Below, piece after piece: positions 10,380-23,065 of a stretch of DNA of 64,000 nt. Where the stretch lies: assembly GCF_003711515.1 (NCBI RefSeq), contig NW_021167080.1, positions 2,522,252-2,586,251 of the forward strand, written 5' to 3'. Numbering within the stretch: position 1 is the stretch's first letter; each line of letters begins with the position of its first letter. The notes beneath the pieces are model-generated. The model was not told the origin of the DNA. It ran no database searches and saw nothing but the letters and a program-made list of their open reading frames with translations. A program made the translations under genes and the position numbers. The DNA is from Sodiomyces alkalinus F11 (Eukaryota > Ascomycota > Sordariomycetes > Glomerellales > Plectosphaerellaceae).

Positions 10380-11675
10380 TTTACTAACTTATATCGTTTT
10401 TATAGATAGTGCTAGCCCCCGGCGATAATAGGGGTAATAATAGTAGTAAGCATACCGCCGATAACGATATAGATATAATACTCTTACGTCTTAAGGCGAT
10501 ACCAACCGTATAATAGTTCGTGTTATCGCCTTTACTACCGCCTAAGAAGAAGAAATCGGCGGGTAATCGGCCTCCTAAATACCCTCCCGGTAGTGTTTAT
10601 ACTAAGCTATACCTCCCTTATACACGCGATATCGCTAATAGGAAGTATAAGCACCTTTATTATAGCTAGATTAGTCGGGGGAAGAAATGCTACGTATACT
10701 CTATAAAGATATACTGGTATACTCCTCTCCTAGCGTACCTTAAAGGCTACGCGTAGAGGTTATTCGAGACGGCTACCCTTATTAGCGATAATAATAAAAA
10801 CACCCCTATAAGACTTCCTCCCCCTTAAAAGGTTATAATAGTATCACTAACTCTTTTTCTAAGAGTAGGAACCGTATCTTAATACCTACGCGGTGTTTTA
10901 GGATACCCTTATAACTAGGGAAGCGATAATAGCGATATTACCTATAGCTATATATCCCGCGGAGGCTCCCGGTACGGTAATCGCGTTAGCCTCTTCTCCT
11001 CCCTAAGAGGTCTAAGAAGCGGTAGTATTATAGTTAGCCTCGCTACCTCTTCCTAAGGTTATTAACGAGGTAGCTAAACTAGCCTTACTTCCTCCGGTAA
11101 TAAAGGTTATTAATAAGGTAGTTACGCTAGTCTTTTCTCCTCCCTTAAAGGTTATAGAAGAGATAGTATCGGGACTAAACGTGTCGCCTTTAGAGGAGGT
11201 CGCTACTAAGATGGAATAGCTAGCCTTATCTCCTCCTTATAAGGTTATAGGTAAAGTGGTAGTTTTAGGCCCGGTCCCTCTTAATATTATAGCGGAAGAG
11301 AACGCTTATCCTATTACTCCTACTCCTTTATCGGGGTTAATATTATCGGATAAAGACTTTAGACGCCTTAGTCTTATAGAGCTAAAGGAGTATACTAGGC
11401 TATTTAGGGAGATACTTATACTTAGTTACGCTAATATTATAATCTCCGAATTCTAATAATACACGGAGTATAGGCGGGCTTCTACGCCTACGGGTATAAC
11501 TATTACTAGCGCGGTTATAATCCCCGATAATAGTGACAATAAAGATAATAATAAGGTTAAGGAGATAGACTCCGACCTATAGCGGGGCGATAAGGGTAAG
11601 ACTTTTACGGAAGTCGATAATTCTAAGGATAGCGATTTCGAGGCTAAGGATATTAATCTAGGCTTATATTAAGTA
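10380..11675 (+). pseudogene. Gypsy-A antisense extra frame (aORF-A), unknown protein
   Basis: Plus-strand frame opposite to Gypsy-A pol, in the 3' region. Its first half has a basic linker (PKKKKSAGNRPP), then a Cys/Tyr-rich segment (RKYKHLYYS, RGKKCYVYS, YWYTPLLAYLKGYA) in which several Tyr codons (TAC/TAT) may be former Cys codons, suggesting an eroded zinc-binding module. After a frame change near 10,850 it shows four or five imperfect repeats of a 15-20-residue unit of the type LALxPPxKVIxxVV, then a Leu-rich and an acidic tail. The piece at 11,256-11,456 is still fully open. Boundaries are approximate. I do not recognise a family. Confidence 0.55.
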
Positions 11676-11679
11676 TAGC

Positions 11680-14600
11680 CAAGGCGCGGGGCCTATCCGG
11701 CTTAAACTAAATCCGACTCTTACTTCTTTTTAATTATCGCGATATAATCACTTATATATCGGTTCCTATATCGTAATAGCGCGAAGGTATCTAATAGGCT
11801 ATTATTCGTTATTACTAAGCCGAATTTCCCTTTAAACTTATCGAGTACCCGCGTTTACGCTAATAGTTCTAGAGGTTCCTATATAGGCTTATAGTATCCT
11901 ACCTATTATACTAGTACTTCACGTCTTAATCCCTTACCTCGCCTCTTTATCCTCGTATAAAGGATTTCCTCGACTTCCTATTCTTCACTATTAGTTACTT
12001 CTTAAATAGGCGGTGGTTAAGGGTTATCTACTACTTATCCTAGAAAGGGGTTATCGCCCGCGTGACGTAATAAGTCTATATAGAATTAAGGGTAGATCTA
12101 CGATAGTACGGCGAGCTTAACTATATATAGGCTAATTACCTTTATAACTCGGTAGTTATAATAGAGTTAGTTAAGCTTTTACGATAGTCGCGGAGTCTAA
12201 TAGTTAGCTAATAATAGCTAGACTAAGTCGTTAACCTTAAAACGCTTAGCCGGTATACGATATTAGTTAGTAGACTCCTTATTCCTAAGCTATATCGATA
12301 CGATCGCGGCCTAGGCGAACTCGGTCGCTTTCTATAAGCGGCGTAATAGGTTATAGGCTACTAATACTCTAGGTTCCGAAAGGGGCTTTTCGGTTATTTA
12401 GATCGGATTAATATAGTAGTTATACTCTAAGAAGAAGGGACTAAACTCCGTTACGGAGCTCTCGCGGTTATTTAAGGCTAGTTATATTACGGGTAGTAGG
12501 CGATCCTAGTTATCCTAAGCGTAATAGATAAAGGCTTATAAATAAGCTTATACTTCTTAGCTTATACGCTTTATTACTATATTAGTTTAGGGGTAGTATA
12601 TTATACTAAGCTTACGTGATATCCATATAAGCTTATAAAAGTGCTTCTAGAACCTATTTATCTAGTTTAAGCCTCGGTCGTTAATAATTAACCTAGGTAT
12701 TCCGTAGAACCGGAAATAATAGTATAGGAACTATTCCGCGTAAGCTTCGGCTTTTATTATCTTTATCGCTTTTAATATTACCGCCTTAGTTAGACGGTCT
12801 ATAATAACCTAGAGGTAGCGCGCCTTCTTTTTACCGACTAGTAATAGGTCCGTTATAAAATCTATCGATAAGTCGCTCTATATTTATTCTAGTACCGGGA
12901 GGGGGCGTAAAAGGCCTTATTTCGTATTTCTCTATATATACTCCCTTCCGTAGACGTTATAGTTCCGGATAAATCGTCGGATATCCTTATTTATCCTTAG
13001 CTAGAAGAAGCGACGCGCTACTAAGGCGATAGTATTTTTATATCCGGGGTATCCTCCGATTACTAAATCGTGAATTAACTAGATAATCCTCCCTTATAAC
13101 GTTAACCCTTTAGTAGACCCGGGTACCTAAATTCGGTCACGGAATAGTAATGACTTAATCGTAGAGACTAAGTACTCGGCTATTTATAGCTTTAATTCTA
13201 ATAATAGTAGGAATTATCGTTCTTCTTTAGCGACCGTAGATAAGGCTCCTCGATATTATTTATCGGTTATAAGCGTCTTATCCTATAGTCGCTATAGCTC
13301 TTAGTCCGCCTCGAAGATCGATTAACCGCTATTAATATAGCGAATACTAGGTGGAATTACGATATCGGGAATTAATTAAATATAATAAGATTATTCCCAT
13401 TTATCCATTATATCTTAGGGCTTATCTTACTATCGACGCGAGAGGGCGTCCGCTATCGTGTTATCCTTTCCCTTCTAATACTTAAGTATAAAGTTAAACT
13501 ATATAAGCTTACAGGCCTATCGGCTTTATCGTTTAGTAAGTATTCGCTTTATTATAAAGTATTTAAGGGCCTTATAGTCGGAGAGGACTATAAACTACCT
13601 ATAATTAATAAGCTTAGCCCGCTATATCGTTAAATAACTTATAATCGCTAGTATTTCCTTATCGTGGATTAGATAGTTATATTCCGCTTTATTAAGTTTA
13701 TAAGAGTAGTATATAACTATATAGCGATTTCCGTCTATATCTTCTTATCTTAGGCTACCCCTAAGGGTAAACCCTAAATAGTCTATCTTAATAAATATCT
13801 TATTTACTAGGTCCTACTATTATAGTATCGGTCTTTCTTAGAACCTTGCCTTTAGCTCGCGAAAGGCCGTTTTTTCCTTAGGACCCTATTAAAAGGTATA
13901 GTCTTTCTTAGTTCGTGCTATTAATAAGGCCGAGATCCCCGAAAAATCCTTAATAAAGATTCGGTAATAATTCGTAAACCCTAAGAAGCTTCGTATGCCC
14001 TTAACCGTTATAGGTGTTTTCTACTCGCGAATAGCTTATAACTTCTCTGGGTTATAAGATACGCCTTTCCCCGCGGTAATTATAAATCCTAGGTACTTTA
14101 CGCTCTTTACGCTAAACTTATATTTCGACGGATCTAGGTTTAGGCTAATATCCACGAGTATACGGAGTACTTACTTTACCTTCGCCTTATAGTTAGCCCG
14201 ACTCCTATTAAAGTAGATTAGGATATTATCGATATAAGCGGTAATAAAGTCGTCTAGGAAGCGTTATAGTATCTTATTAATATATCGCTAAAAAGTCGCG
14301 GGAGCCTTATTTAGGCCGAACAGGTAGATAAGCTATTTAAAGAGCCTAAACCGAGTTTAGAATATAGTCTTATATTCGTGTCCTAGGGCTATCCTAATCT
14401 TATAAAAGGCGGCGATTGTATTAAGCTTCGTAAACCACTTTACTTAGCTTAGGTTTTATAGCGTCTCGGCGATTAGGGGAAATAGATAACGGTCTCGCTT
14501 AGTAATCGTGTTTAACACTTAATAGTCATAATAAAATTAAAGTCCTCCGCCTAGCTTTCTTATAAAGAGGATAAAAGCCGCGGCTTCCGAACTACTAGCA

Positions 14601-15360
14601 CGGATAAATCCTTTATCTATTAGGTTAATAAGTATTTTCCGTGATACTAAGAGTTTTTCTCTCGATATATTATAAAGCGGCCCCTAAGAAAGCGATAATT
14701 CCTTATTATCGCTTCCGGGTATAAGGTTTACCTCGTAATCGACTCCTAATCGGTATAGCGGTAATTAATTAGCCTTATCGGGCGTGAATAGGTCGCCGAA
14801 TTCTTATAGTAACTCTTCGGGTATAAAATCCTTTAGGTCTACTAGTTATTTCTTATATAACGCTTTTTCGATATCCCTTAGGCTTACTCCCTAGATTAAG
14901 ATTTCCTTACCCCTTCTATTATAGTCGTCGAATAATACCCGTGAATATAGATCCCGTAACTCAATAGGCGTCGCGGATAGTTTATACTCTAGTAGGTTCC
15001 TTTTTATAATAAAGTCGTATATTTAATCCGGCTACTCTATAGTAAAGCCGTTTATCTTTAGCGTAGTATATTATATCGTTTTATTCTATCCAGGGCTTCC
15101 CGAGGAATACGTCTTAGTTAAGCCCGGGTATTATATATATAAATATTCTTTACGGGTAACCGCTAATCTTAAGCTTATAAACGGCGATCCCCGCGCTACT
15201 AATAATCCCGGTAGCTTCCGAGAAGCTATTTAGTAGTCGATTTATCTTATTAACTAATAGTAATTAGAGTCTTTAGGTAAACTATTCACTTATAACGGTA
15301 TAGTAGTCGTAACTAATATTAATAAGGGCGAGAATACGCCGTTTATTTACTTTAGCTACT
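11680..15360 (-). pseudogene. Gypsy-A pol (protease, RT, RNase H, integrase, chromodomain), RIP-degraded
   Basis: On the minus strand, from right to left: an aspartic protease region near 15,350-15,000; reverse transcriptase with ILFIRKLGGGL, KWFTKLNTIAAF, LIYLFGLNKAPATF and a YIDN version of the YxDD catalytic box around 14,230-14,600; RNase H around 13,400-13,700; integrase with IPRLIINDRG and ALNNRESSVTEFSPFF around 12,350-12,750; and a chromodomain-like C-terminus (REVLVxxVGYYKP) near 11,930. Chromodomains tether integration to modified histones. Many TAG/TAA codons interrupt it. Confidence 0.88.
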
Positions 15361-15579
15361 ATAAGCGCTAGGTTACTACTAGCACGCACTTTAAACGCCT
15401 CCTACTCCCGCCGTATCGCGGCTATCGGCTCTAACGCCTATTTTCGCGTTAAAATTACTCTTTTTCCGAGTCGTCCTTATTAATCGATTTATTCCCGCTT
15501 TTATCGCGATCTTTTATACGAGTCTCCTTAACCTTCCAGATTATATCTTAGTTTTCCTTTAGCTTCTTATAGTTCCGAG

Positions 15580-16700
15580 CAATTTACCCCTTTTTATTAT
15601 AGTTATAGTATATCCGAGTCTTTTATTTCGCCTTCCTATCACTAATATAGTTTACTCCGCCTATCTTCGTATCACCGTTAGTATCCTTCTTCACGGTTAT
15701 ATAGTCTTAAGCTTATTTATCGTAGTTTCGTTCGAACTAATAGCCTTTAAGTTTCCTAGCGATCTCTTATACGCCGTTAACCTATATAATATAGTAGTTA
15801 GTAGGGATTTAGGCGGAGATAAGTTTATCCCTAAGCCGCGAAATAATCGCTCCTTTAAGGAATAAGATCTATATAGTGGCTTCCTATTTAGTACTACCCG
15901 TAAAGGCGGTCTATCTTTTAAAACGGGGTAGGAAGGCGGTAAACGATTTATCGGTTTATTAACGAATCGTGCGTAAGGCTTAGGCGGCCCGTGATTATTC
16001 TATAGGGTTAAGGTAAGTATAATTAAGATACGCTATAAAGTTATTAGAATCTATAAGCTTACCCGGCCCGTCGCTTTTATAGAAGGCCGATATAACTTAT
16101 TATACTTCGGGCCCTAGGAAATTATAGATCGTATACTAAGCTTATATATTATTTTAGAATAAGTTGCTATCAATTATAAGCTTCTACTATATCGCGTAGG
16201 CCTACGCGCTATAGTATACTCGCTTCCCTAAGAACTTCGCCGGGCTATTAACGGTCTTACAGGGTATCGCCGATAAGGTCGGGGCGATTATTATTATTAT
16301 CGGCTATAGCGTAGGCGATAAAACCGGTAATAGGGTAAACTCTACTAGTATAAGGATTATCGAGGTCTACGAGAGAGCCGGGATATTCAGATTAAGCGGT
16401 GTTAGGTTCTACGAGGCAGGCGATCCTAGGAGCCGGGCTATACGCTATTCGACTAACTAGCGTTATCGCTTATCGGCTTCTTCTCTCGCGCGTTATCGGT
16501 CTATAAATTAGTGTATTTCTAAGTAGTATTCTTATATCGGAGCGAGCCTTAAGTTAATATTAGTATATTATTTATAGAGAGGGCCTAGCCTTATATTTAG
16601 GGCTTAGTCGTTTTCTTCGAACAGTTAATTTATCTACTCTATAACCTATTTAATTCTAATAGGTTATTAGGCGGTAGCGTTAGGATTCTAATCTATCGCT
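15580..16700 (-). pseudogene. Gypsy-A gag remnant
   Basis: Minus-strand frame next to the 5' LTR. Near its C-terminal end (about 15,600-15,640) the segment YYNYNKKGxIARNYKKLK matches a CCHC zinc knuckle whose Cys codons have become Tyr through TG to TA changes. A lysine- and aspartate-rich tail follows. Limits are approximate. Confidence 0.7.
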
Positions 16701-16734
16701 AGCGTAGCGTGTAGGTATCGCTAAGTTCTAGATA

Positions 16735-16948
16735 TATAAACGATTAATTATAGGTCGTGGCACTAAATAAGGTCGTAATAATAGATTATCTAGAATTAAG
16801 GAAGGAAGAAGGAAAAGGAGAAAAGTCTATAGCGCTAGGCTAGCTATAAGGTAGCGATAACTTAGCGATATAGGTCCGTTAACTAAGCGCGTAGTCAGGA
16901 AGATCCGGAGTATAGCCGGATCCTCTATATCGGGGTCAACCCGTAATA
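16735..16948 (-). repeat. Gypsy-A 5' LTR
   Basis: Direct repeat of 9,725-9,938, followed by target duplication ATATT at 16,949-16,953. Confidence 0.93.
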
Positions 16949-16953
16949 ATATT

Positions 16954-18058
16954 ATAGCCCGGGCTCCCGCGGCGGTACCGCCACGGGACCCCGCCCCCCT
17001 TAAATTAATCCCCGCTAGGTATTACCGGGAACTAATTATCCGCTAAGGAACCCTCCCCGAAGACTAGCCCCTTAAAGACAGGACTCTAAAGGAGATTATC
17101 TAAGCTATAAACGCTATAACTACCCGATATAATACTATAGCGGTATAGAAGCTACTAAGCGGAGATATCTGTCTTACTTTTACCGAAAGGGTATAGTAGT
17201 AGGCCACCTATAAGGAATAATAGATTAAGAAGGCCTTTAGTAAAGGAGCTACCCTAGCCGTATGCACCTACCCTACGCTAGCTAAGGCTATCCCCTAGGA
17301 GGTCCTTAACGCTCTATCCGAAGAAGACCTGCTAGTATCCCTATAGGATATAAACCCCGAGGTAAAAATTATCCGAGCTTAATAGCAGGTACCCCGCTAT
17401 GGTACCGGCAGGGTAACGCTCCTCCTTATCGAATCGGCTTCGCCGGAAAGGGCAGCGAGCCTTATCCAGAATACCCTCCTCTTTAAGGGGGGTAGCTATA
17501 TCTACGAACTATATAATCCCGACCTAAGCCCCCTAAGGTGCTATAAATGCTTATACTTCGGCTACTAAGTAAACGGCTACCCTACGGTAGAGAGGGTATA
17601 CCGCTACTACGCTAAGCCCGAATTGGCGTACTTATAGGGCCTAGGATATTATAAAGCTACGGCGCCGGGGCGCCCCTACTATTACGCCGCCTATACCGGA
17701 GACTATAATACCTTTAATAATTCGTGCCGGTTACTAAAGAAAAAGGCTAAGAAAACCCGCGAAGCGTATAAATACTAAGCCAGGGACTTCGATATTACCC
17801 GCTAAACCGAAATAGTATACCCGTAGTAGCTGTAGATTTTCCCCCTAATTATTATCGCCTAAGACTAGGACCGACCCCTCCGTAAAGGTAGGGGTCGGCC
17901 CCCGAAAAGGATTAGGGGATAGGAAGACCCCTTAATACTAGGCCCGATAAGCGCTTATATAGTCCCCCGTGGGGCCGGTAAGGCACTATAGTAGGAGCCC
18001 TAAAGCTACACCCCGGTTATACCGGGTACGTTATCTTAGCCCCTCCCCCCCTCTAACT
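16954..18058 (+). pseudogene. LINE ORF1, second part (CCHC region)
   Basis: Continues ORF1 after Gypsy-A. Recognisable stretches include LLSGDICLTFTERV, AFSKGATLAVCTYPTLA and VTLLLIESASPERAASLI, then the nucleic-acid-binding region RCYKCLYFGYxVNGYPTVERVYRYYA (about 17,530-17,610), a CCHC array with several Cys codons turned to Tyr. ORF1 proteins of LINEs coat the element RNA. The frame ends shortly before ORF2. Confidence 0.82.
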
Positions 18059-18059
18059 A

Positions 18060-21000
18060 ATAGAAATCTATATCCTTTCGTGGAATATAGGGAGGAGTTA
18101 GGCGTAGCGGGAGCTACCGCTCCGGTACCACGCCGAGTACGACGTGATAGTAATCCAGGAACCCGGCCTTAACTATTTCACGAAAAGCCCCGCAAGCCCC
18201 TCCTAAGGGGTATACCGGCTAATCTAGAGAGGAGGCTATACCCTTCTATATATCTATAAAAGATACCCGCTATATACGTAAATATAGCGGGCCTACCGTA
18301 ATACCTACGCGGTTATATTTAGGATTAAAGACGATACCCTTATAATCTAATCGATCTACTTAGAGAACTACTAGTTAGCTAGGATTCTCTAGAATACGCC
18401 CTTATAAGATATATTCGATATAGCACCGCTACGGGGCTAATATATCCTTATAGAAGACTTTAACCTATACTACCCTCTATAGTTATAGCCACCGCAGTAC
18501 TACCCCCAAGCCGATACCCTACTTACCCTAATAACCCGGTAGAACCTAAACCTAGTAACCCCCCCCCGGAATAACTATATAGCGGGGCGCCGGGCCGGCG
18601 TGCTAACACTATCGACCTTATATAGATAACGTAAGGGCTCCGCTACGACTTTAGCGGCCCGGATAAAACCGTTATCGGGTCTAACTACTACTTATAGATA
18701 GCCCGAATCCTTATAAAGACAGATACTTTATCGACTACCGCGACGATACCACCGCGGGACCTAGCCGGGCCCTACTAAGTCTAGAAAGACTTTAATCCCT
18801 TATAAATCCCCTAGCTTACCGCTACACAGCTATAGCAGACCGGCCCCTTTATATCACTATAGGATATCGACTTAGTACTAGATAACCTAATAGAAGACCT
18901 TATAACTATAGCCGATAAGGCCGCGCCGTGCCGTTATAGGGACACCCCCGGACGTCTATCCACCTCCTAATAGAACGCTAAGCTAACCGCCCTTACCTAG
19001 GAAATAAGGCGCCTCTACCGTAGATATATATCTAGGAAGTCCCGGAACCGATAGGACGATTTCTAGGAAACGGAGAGGTGCCGAGATAAGGCTATAGCGG
19101 TAGCGAAGCGGCTATACTAGCAGTACCTGTTTTACTTAACCGGGAAGGACGATAGTCTTCTTTAGCGGCTATAGAAATAGGCACGAATTAAAGGGGGCGT
19201 ACTCCCGGACCCCCCGTTAATGCCACTACTATACTAAGAGAATAGCGATTACCCGGTAACTATACACGTAGAGAAGGCCGAAGTCCTTAGCTGGAAATTC
19301 TTCCCCCCCCCCTCCCTACTGCCCCTAAGCCCCTAAGCGCAGAATTCCCCCCGGGGTAGGATATCTGCTAAGATATTACCATAGCGGATATATAGGGGCG
19401 CCTTAAGAAAATAAAACCCTAGGCGATACTAGGACCCGACGGACTCCTAGCAGGGCTCCTAAAAGCGTATAGACCCCCCTTATACTAAAGACTTAGTACT
19501 ATCTTTATAGCGTGCCTCGAAGCGAGCTACTACCCGAAAAGGTACCGCCACGCTACTATAATAATCCTTAAGAAGGAAGGCCGGCCGCCGGCCAACTACG
19601 GGATAATAAAAGGCTAACGACTAATATTACTCCTTAACACGATAGGTAAGGTTCTTAGGGGGATACTAGCTAACCGGATTATAACCGTAGCGGAGGAGTA
19701 ACGGCTTCTCCCGGAAGGATAAATAGGTAACCGGTTAGGGCAAAGTATAGAGATAGTAGTATAGAGACTTATAGAGGCCGCGAGGGCGAGCTAAGCCTAT
19801 AGCGGCACCGCTTCGATACTCTAACTAGATATTAAAGGCGCCTTCAATATTATCCCCTATTCTCGCCTTCTTAGAGTACTCGAAAGGAAAGGCTTCCCCT
19901 AATAGCTTACTACTCTAATTAGTAGCTTCCTCTAAGACTATATAGCCTAATTACTACTTAATAGCGAAATAGCCCCCCCGTGGCACCTCCGTAGTAGTGC
20001 ACCATAGAGCTCTCCGATCTCCCTTATCCTCTTGATTCTCTACATCTCCACTCTATATAAGGAACTAAAAAGAGTCCCTAAAACGATAGTAGTAGGTTTT
20101 ACCGATAACACGAATATTATCGCCTTTAGCAGGATAGAGGCGTAGACGCGGTAACGTCTCGCCGACGCGTAGCGGATATACCTAAACTAGGAGATAGCGA
20201 GCAGACTATAGTTTAAACTAGCTAAGTATATTTATATCCCCTTTACGAAGTTACGCTAACCCTTACCTACCCCGCTCCCCCTTAGTATTACTTCAGTACC
20301 GGTAGTGGAGGCGATAAAGTTCCTAGGTGTTTAGTTCGATAGGAAGCTCGATTTCCAATAAAACACTAAAGAGGTAAAAAGCCGACTAGCCACCTAAATA
20401 TACGCCTTTTTAAGGCTTAGTGCGGTAGCGTAAGGGTATAGCTTCGTAGATATAAGAAGACTATATCTTATAGTAATATAACTAGTAATCGCCTACTACG
20501 CCTCGGCCGTCTATAAAATAGGGGCCGGCCCCCGGAAAGGCCCCGCCGCGGCACTTGTAACGGTATAGAATCGGTGCCTCCGATTAATAGCCGGGGCCTA
20601 TAAAGCCACGCCGGTTAGGGTCCTCGAAAAAAAGACCTTTATCCCCCCCCTTAACCTATACCTCTTAAGCCTTAATGCCCGGAAGGTCCGCCGGATATAA
20701 GAGGAGGGAACCGAAGATAAGATCCTAGCCGGAGTATACACTATAGCGAGAGCCCTAGCGGCACCGAACCGATACTATAGGACCTACGCGGCCCTTATAT
20801 AGATAGCCTAGTTTAATGCTCTAATAACCTAGACCGGAAACGCGGCCCGAGGAAAGCCCTTATAAGGGACTAGGGTCGAACCTAGGCGGAGGTATAGAGG
20901 CCCTATACCTACGCCGTAGCGGTACTAAGCCGCCCCCCGATATAACGCTCCCTCCGGAAATATAGAGGACTACTAAAGCTATAAAGCGCCGTACTCACCT

Positions 21001-21345
21001 AAATCAGATTAGAAAAGCTAGGCCCATAAGCCTTCTTAGTAAAAGCGAGGGTGCCGGAATTTCTAATAATACGGTGCCCCTACGGTAACGGAGGGGCAGA
21101 AACAGCGGAGTATATAATGCTCTAATACTAGGATATAACTAAGGATAAGCATAAGGAGCTTTTCGGTGCTATAGGGAGGCTACTCACGATTAAAGGGGAT
21201 TTATATAACGCACTAGACTATAACACCGAAGCCGGGGCGATAGCTAAATAGTTCCTATAACGGAAGAGGCTTAACGACTTTCGCCTTACCCTTAAAGTTA
21301 TAGACGCCTACGAGAACGCGGCGGCACCGTAGCGGGGAAGAAGTA
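18060..21345 (+). pseudogene. LINE ORF2 (AP endonuclease and reverse transcriptase), RIP-degraded
   Basis: Endonuclease first: LSWNIGRS near 18,075, then VIxEPGLNYF and the catalytic-type motif IEDFNLYYPL (GDFN) near 18,460. The reverse transcriptase follows: IIILKKEGRPPANYG and LILLLNTIGKVL near 19,560-19,650, LDIKGAFNIIP near 19,830, and GFTDNTNIIAF near 20,100, which stands for the YADD box. The C-terminal part near 21,050 (RCPYGNGGAETAEYIML) resembles the zinc knuckle common at the end of such ORF2 proteins. Single-strand nicking plus reverse transcription at the target is the family's way of moving. Confidence 0.9.
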
Positions 21346-23050
21346 CTATAACGACCTAGTTAGTATTAAATAAGGGCCCTATTAGCCGGGACCCCGGCGA
21401 TATTAAAGCGTTATCGGGCCGTAGCCCGCCCCCCCCCCTCTTTACTCCTCGCTAGCCTCGTCCTTACCTCCCTTAAAGGCACTAACACCGCTCTTAATAT
21501 ACTTAAGGTCCTAGAACCGGTTAGCTATTCTGCTATCGCGGAGGCGCTATAGCGGAACCGAAAAGGGACCACGTATATATTTATCTATTAGGATACCTAT
21601 TATCGCCTCCATATGGCGGATATAGCGGAGGATATCCTATAAGGTCGCCTCCACCGATAAGGTACCGCCACGGCTATAACCGGAAGGCAGCGCCCGAGAG
21701 ACGGCCCGTCTAAAGGATAAAGCCGCCGTCTTTAGGCGCTCCTTAGCCTAATAGGTTATTAATAAGGCGCTACCGCGATACTATAAGGAGACTACTTACC
21801 GTAGCGATACTATCGCTATTAATAGCCTTTACCGATATATAAAGACTATAAACGTTAATAAGACGCTATTACTGCTTCTTCGTAGCGGGGGGGACTTATC
21901 GATTAGTTAGACTACCTTAATATACTAACGGCACTACCACGGTATAGTAACGGCTTATATCCTTATAAGAGCGCTAGCTATTAGCGTATTAGAAGTATAT
22001 GGCACCGGTGCTAGTAGTATTAGCGTAGGCGGAAACGTTATCCGGGTAGCTACCTAGACGCTTACTATAATAAAGGTAACTGCTATAGGTTAGCCACTAT
22101 AACACCACTTCGGCACTACTAGGGTATACCTACGGTATAACCCGAATAGTACCCTACTTATACCGGTTATTATTATTACTAGAAGGAGGTATCTACGGTT
22201 ATTAGTATACTACCACCACGGTACCGCTATAATATAAAGATACTTATATTATGCTTTTATTTATAGTTAATATTAATTATTATTACTGCTACTATCGCAC
22301 TACCTAGTTAACCCTACGCCACCGCCACGCCACCTATAAACCACTACGTACTAGTTCTAATTAAGGAAACTATAAATCGAGAACAGGAAAACTAGAAGAT
22401 ATTACTAGTTAGTATAACGCCGTAACGGTAAGCCTTTAAGGCCGTAAGCGGGAATATAACGGGGGATACCTATAACGTGCTCTATAGCGTTATAGGAAGG
22501 AAAAAAGGAAAAGGAAAAGGACCTTAAATTCTATTATCTATCTACTATTTTTTCGGGTATAGGCGGAGCCCTATCCTTCCTACCTACCGCCGGATATAAA
22601 AGGCACCCCCCCCCCCCCTTTTTTTAGGCAGCAGGAACGCCTGCCTCGTCTTTTCTTTATTAATTAAATAGAAGGAATAATAGGCGCGGCCCCGGGGACG
22701 TAGGGAGGCCGATATTAGTATACCGCGGCCACTATATAGCGGAGACCCCGCGGCACCCTTTCGGCCCCCGCCCCTTTACTAATAACCGGCCCAGGCTAAC
22801 CCGAACCATAGCCTACTACCCTTCCCGTTAGCCACCGGCCTAGAGGTATAATCCAGATACGCAGACGGGGTAAACCGGGGCTATATCGGCCCCGTAGAGG
22901 TATTACTCTAACTAAGAATAAATATAGAGGGTTTTCCCCGGGGCCCCGGGGTTTTCCCCTCTATAGCTATCTGAGAAGGACCGTATAGTCTAAATAAGCT
23001 CCTATAGATTAGATAGGATAGCGGAGTAAGAATAATAATAATAATAATAA
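21346..23050 (+). other. LINE 3' region with C/T run, GC palindrome and (TAA)n tail
   Basis: About 1.7 kb after ORF2 with no recognised domain. It holds a run of 14 or more C followed by T near 22,607-22,627, a 16-bp perfect palindrome CCCCGGGGCCCCGGGG at 22,936-22,951 inside weaker outer arms (ATAGAGG/CCTCTAT), and a TAA repeat at about 23,029-23,050 that ends the element at the target duplication. Confidence 0.65.
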
Positions 23051-23065
23051 AACGATTAACTTTAA

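Larger units (their letters stand above)
9725..16948 (-). mobile_element. Gypsy-A: complete chromodomain Gypsy element inserted in the LINE
   Basis: Two 214-bp LTRs (9,725-9,938 and 16,735-16,948) differ at about a dozen positions, nearly all transitions. They are flanked by ATATT at 9,720-9,724 and 16,949-16,953. Minus orientation: gag at the right, pol to the left, then a strong polypurine tract (9,939-9,960) beside the 3' LTR. A plus-strand extra frame lies between pol and that tract. Total 7,224 bp. It is the only Gypsy here without an insertion. Confidence 0.94.
9196..23050 (+). mobile_element. Tad-like LINE (non-LTR retrotransposon) inserted in Gypsy-B
   Basis: Flanked by the 15-bp duplication AACGATTAACTTTAA at 9,181-9,195 and 23,051-23,065. 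It ends in a (TAA)n tail just before the right copy, as many LINEs do. It encodes ORF1 with a CCHC region and ORF2 with an APE-type endonuclease and reverse transcriptase, all on the plus strand. It is interrupted by Gypsy-A with duplication ATATT. Without that insert the element is about 6.6 kb, close to full length for Tad-type elements. All frames are broken by RIP-type stops. Confidence 0.92.
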
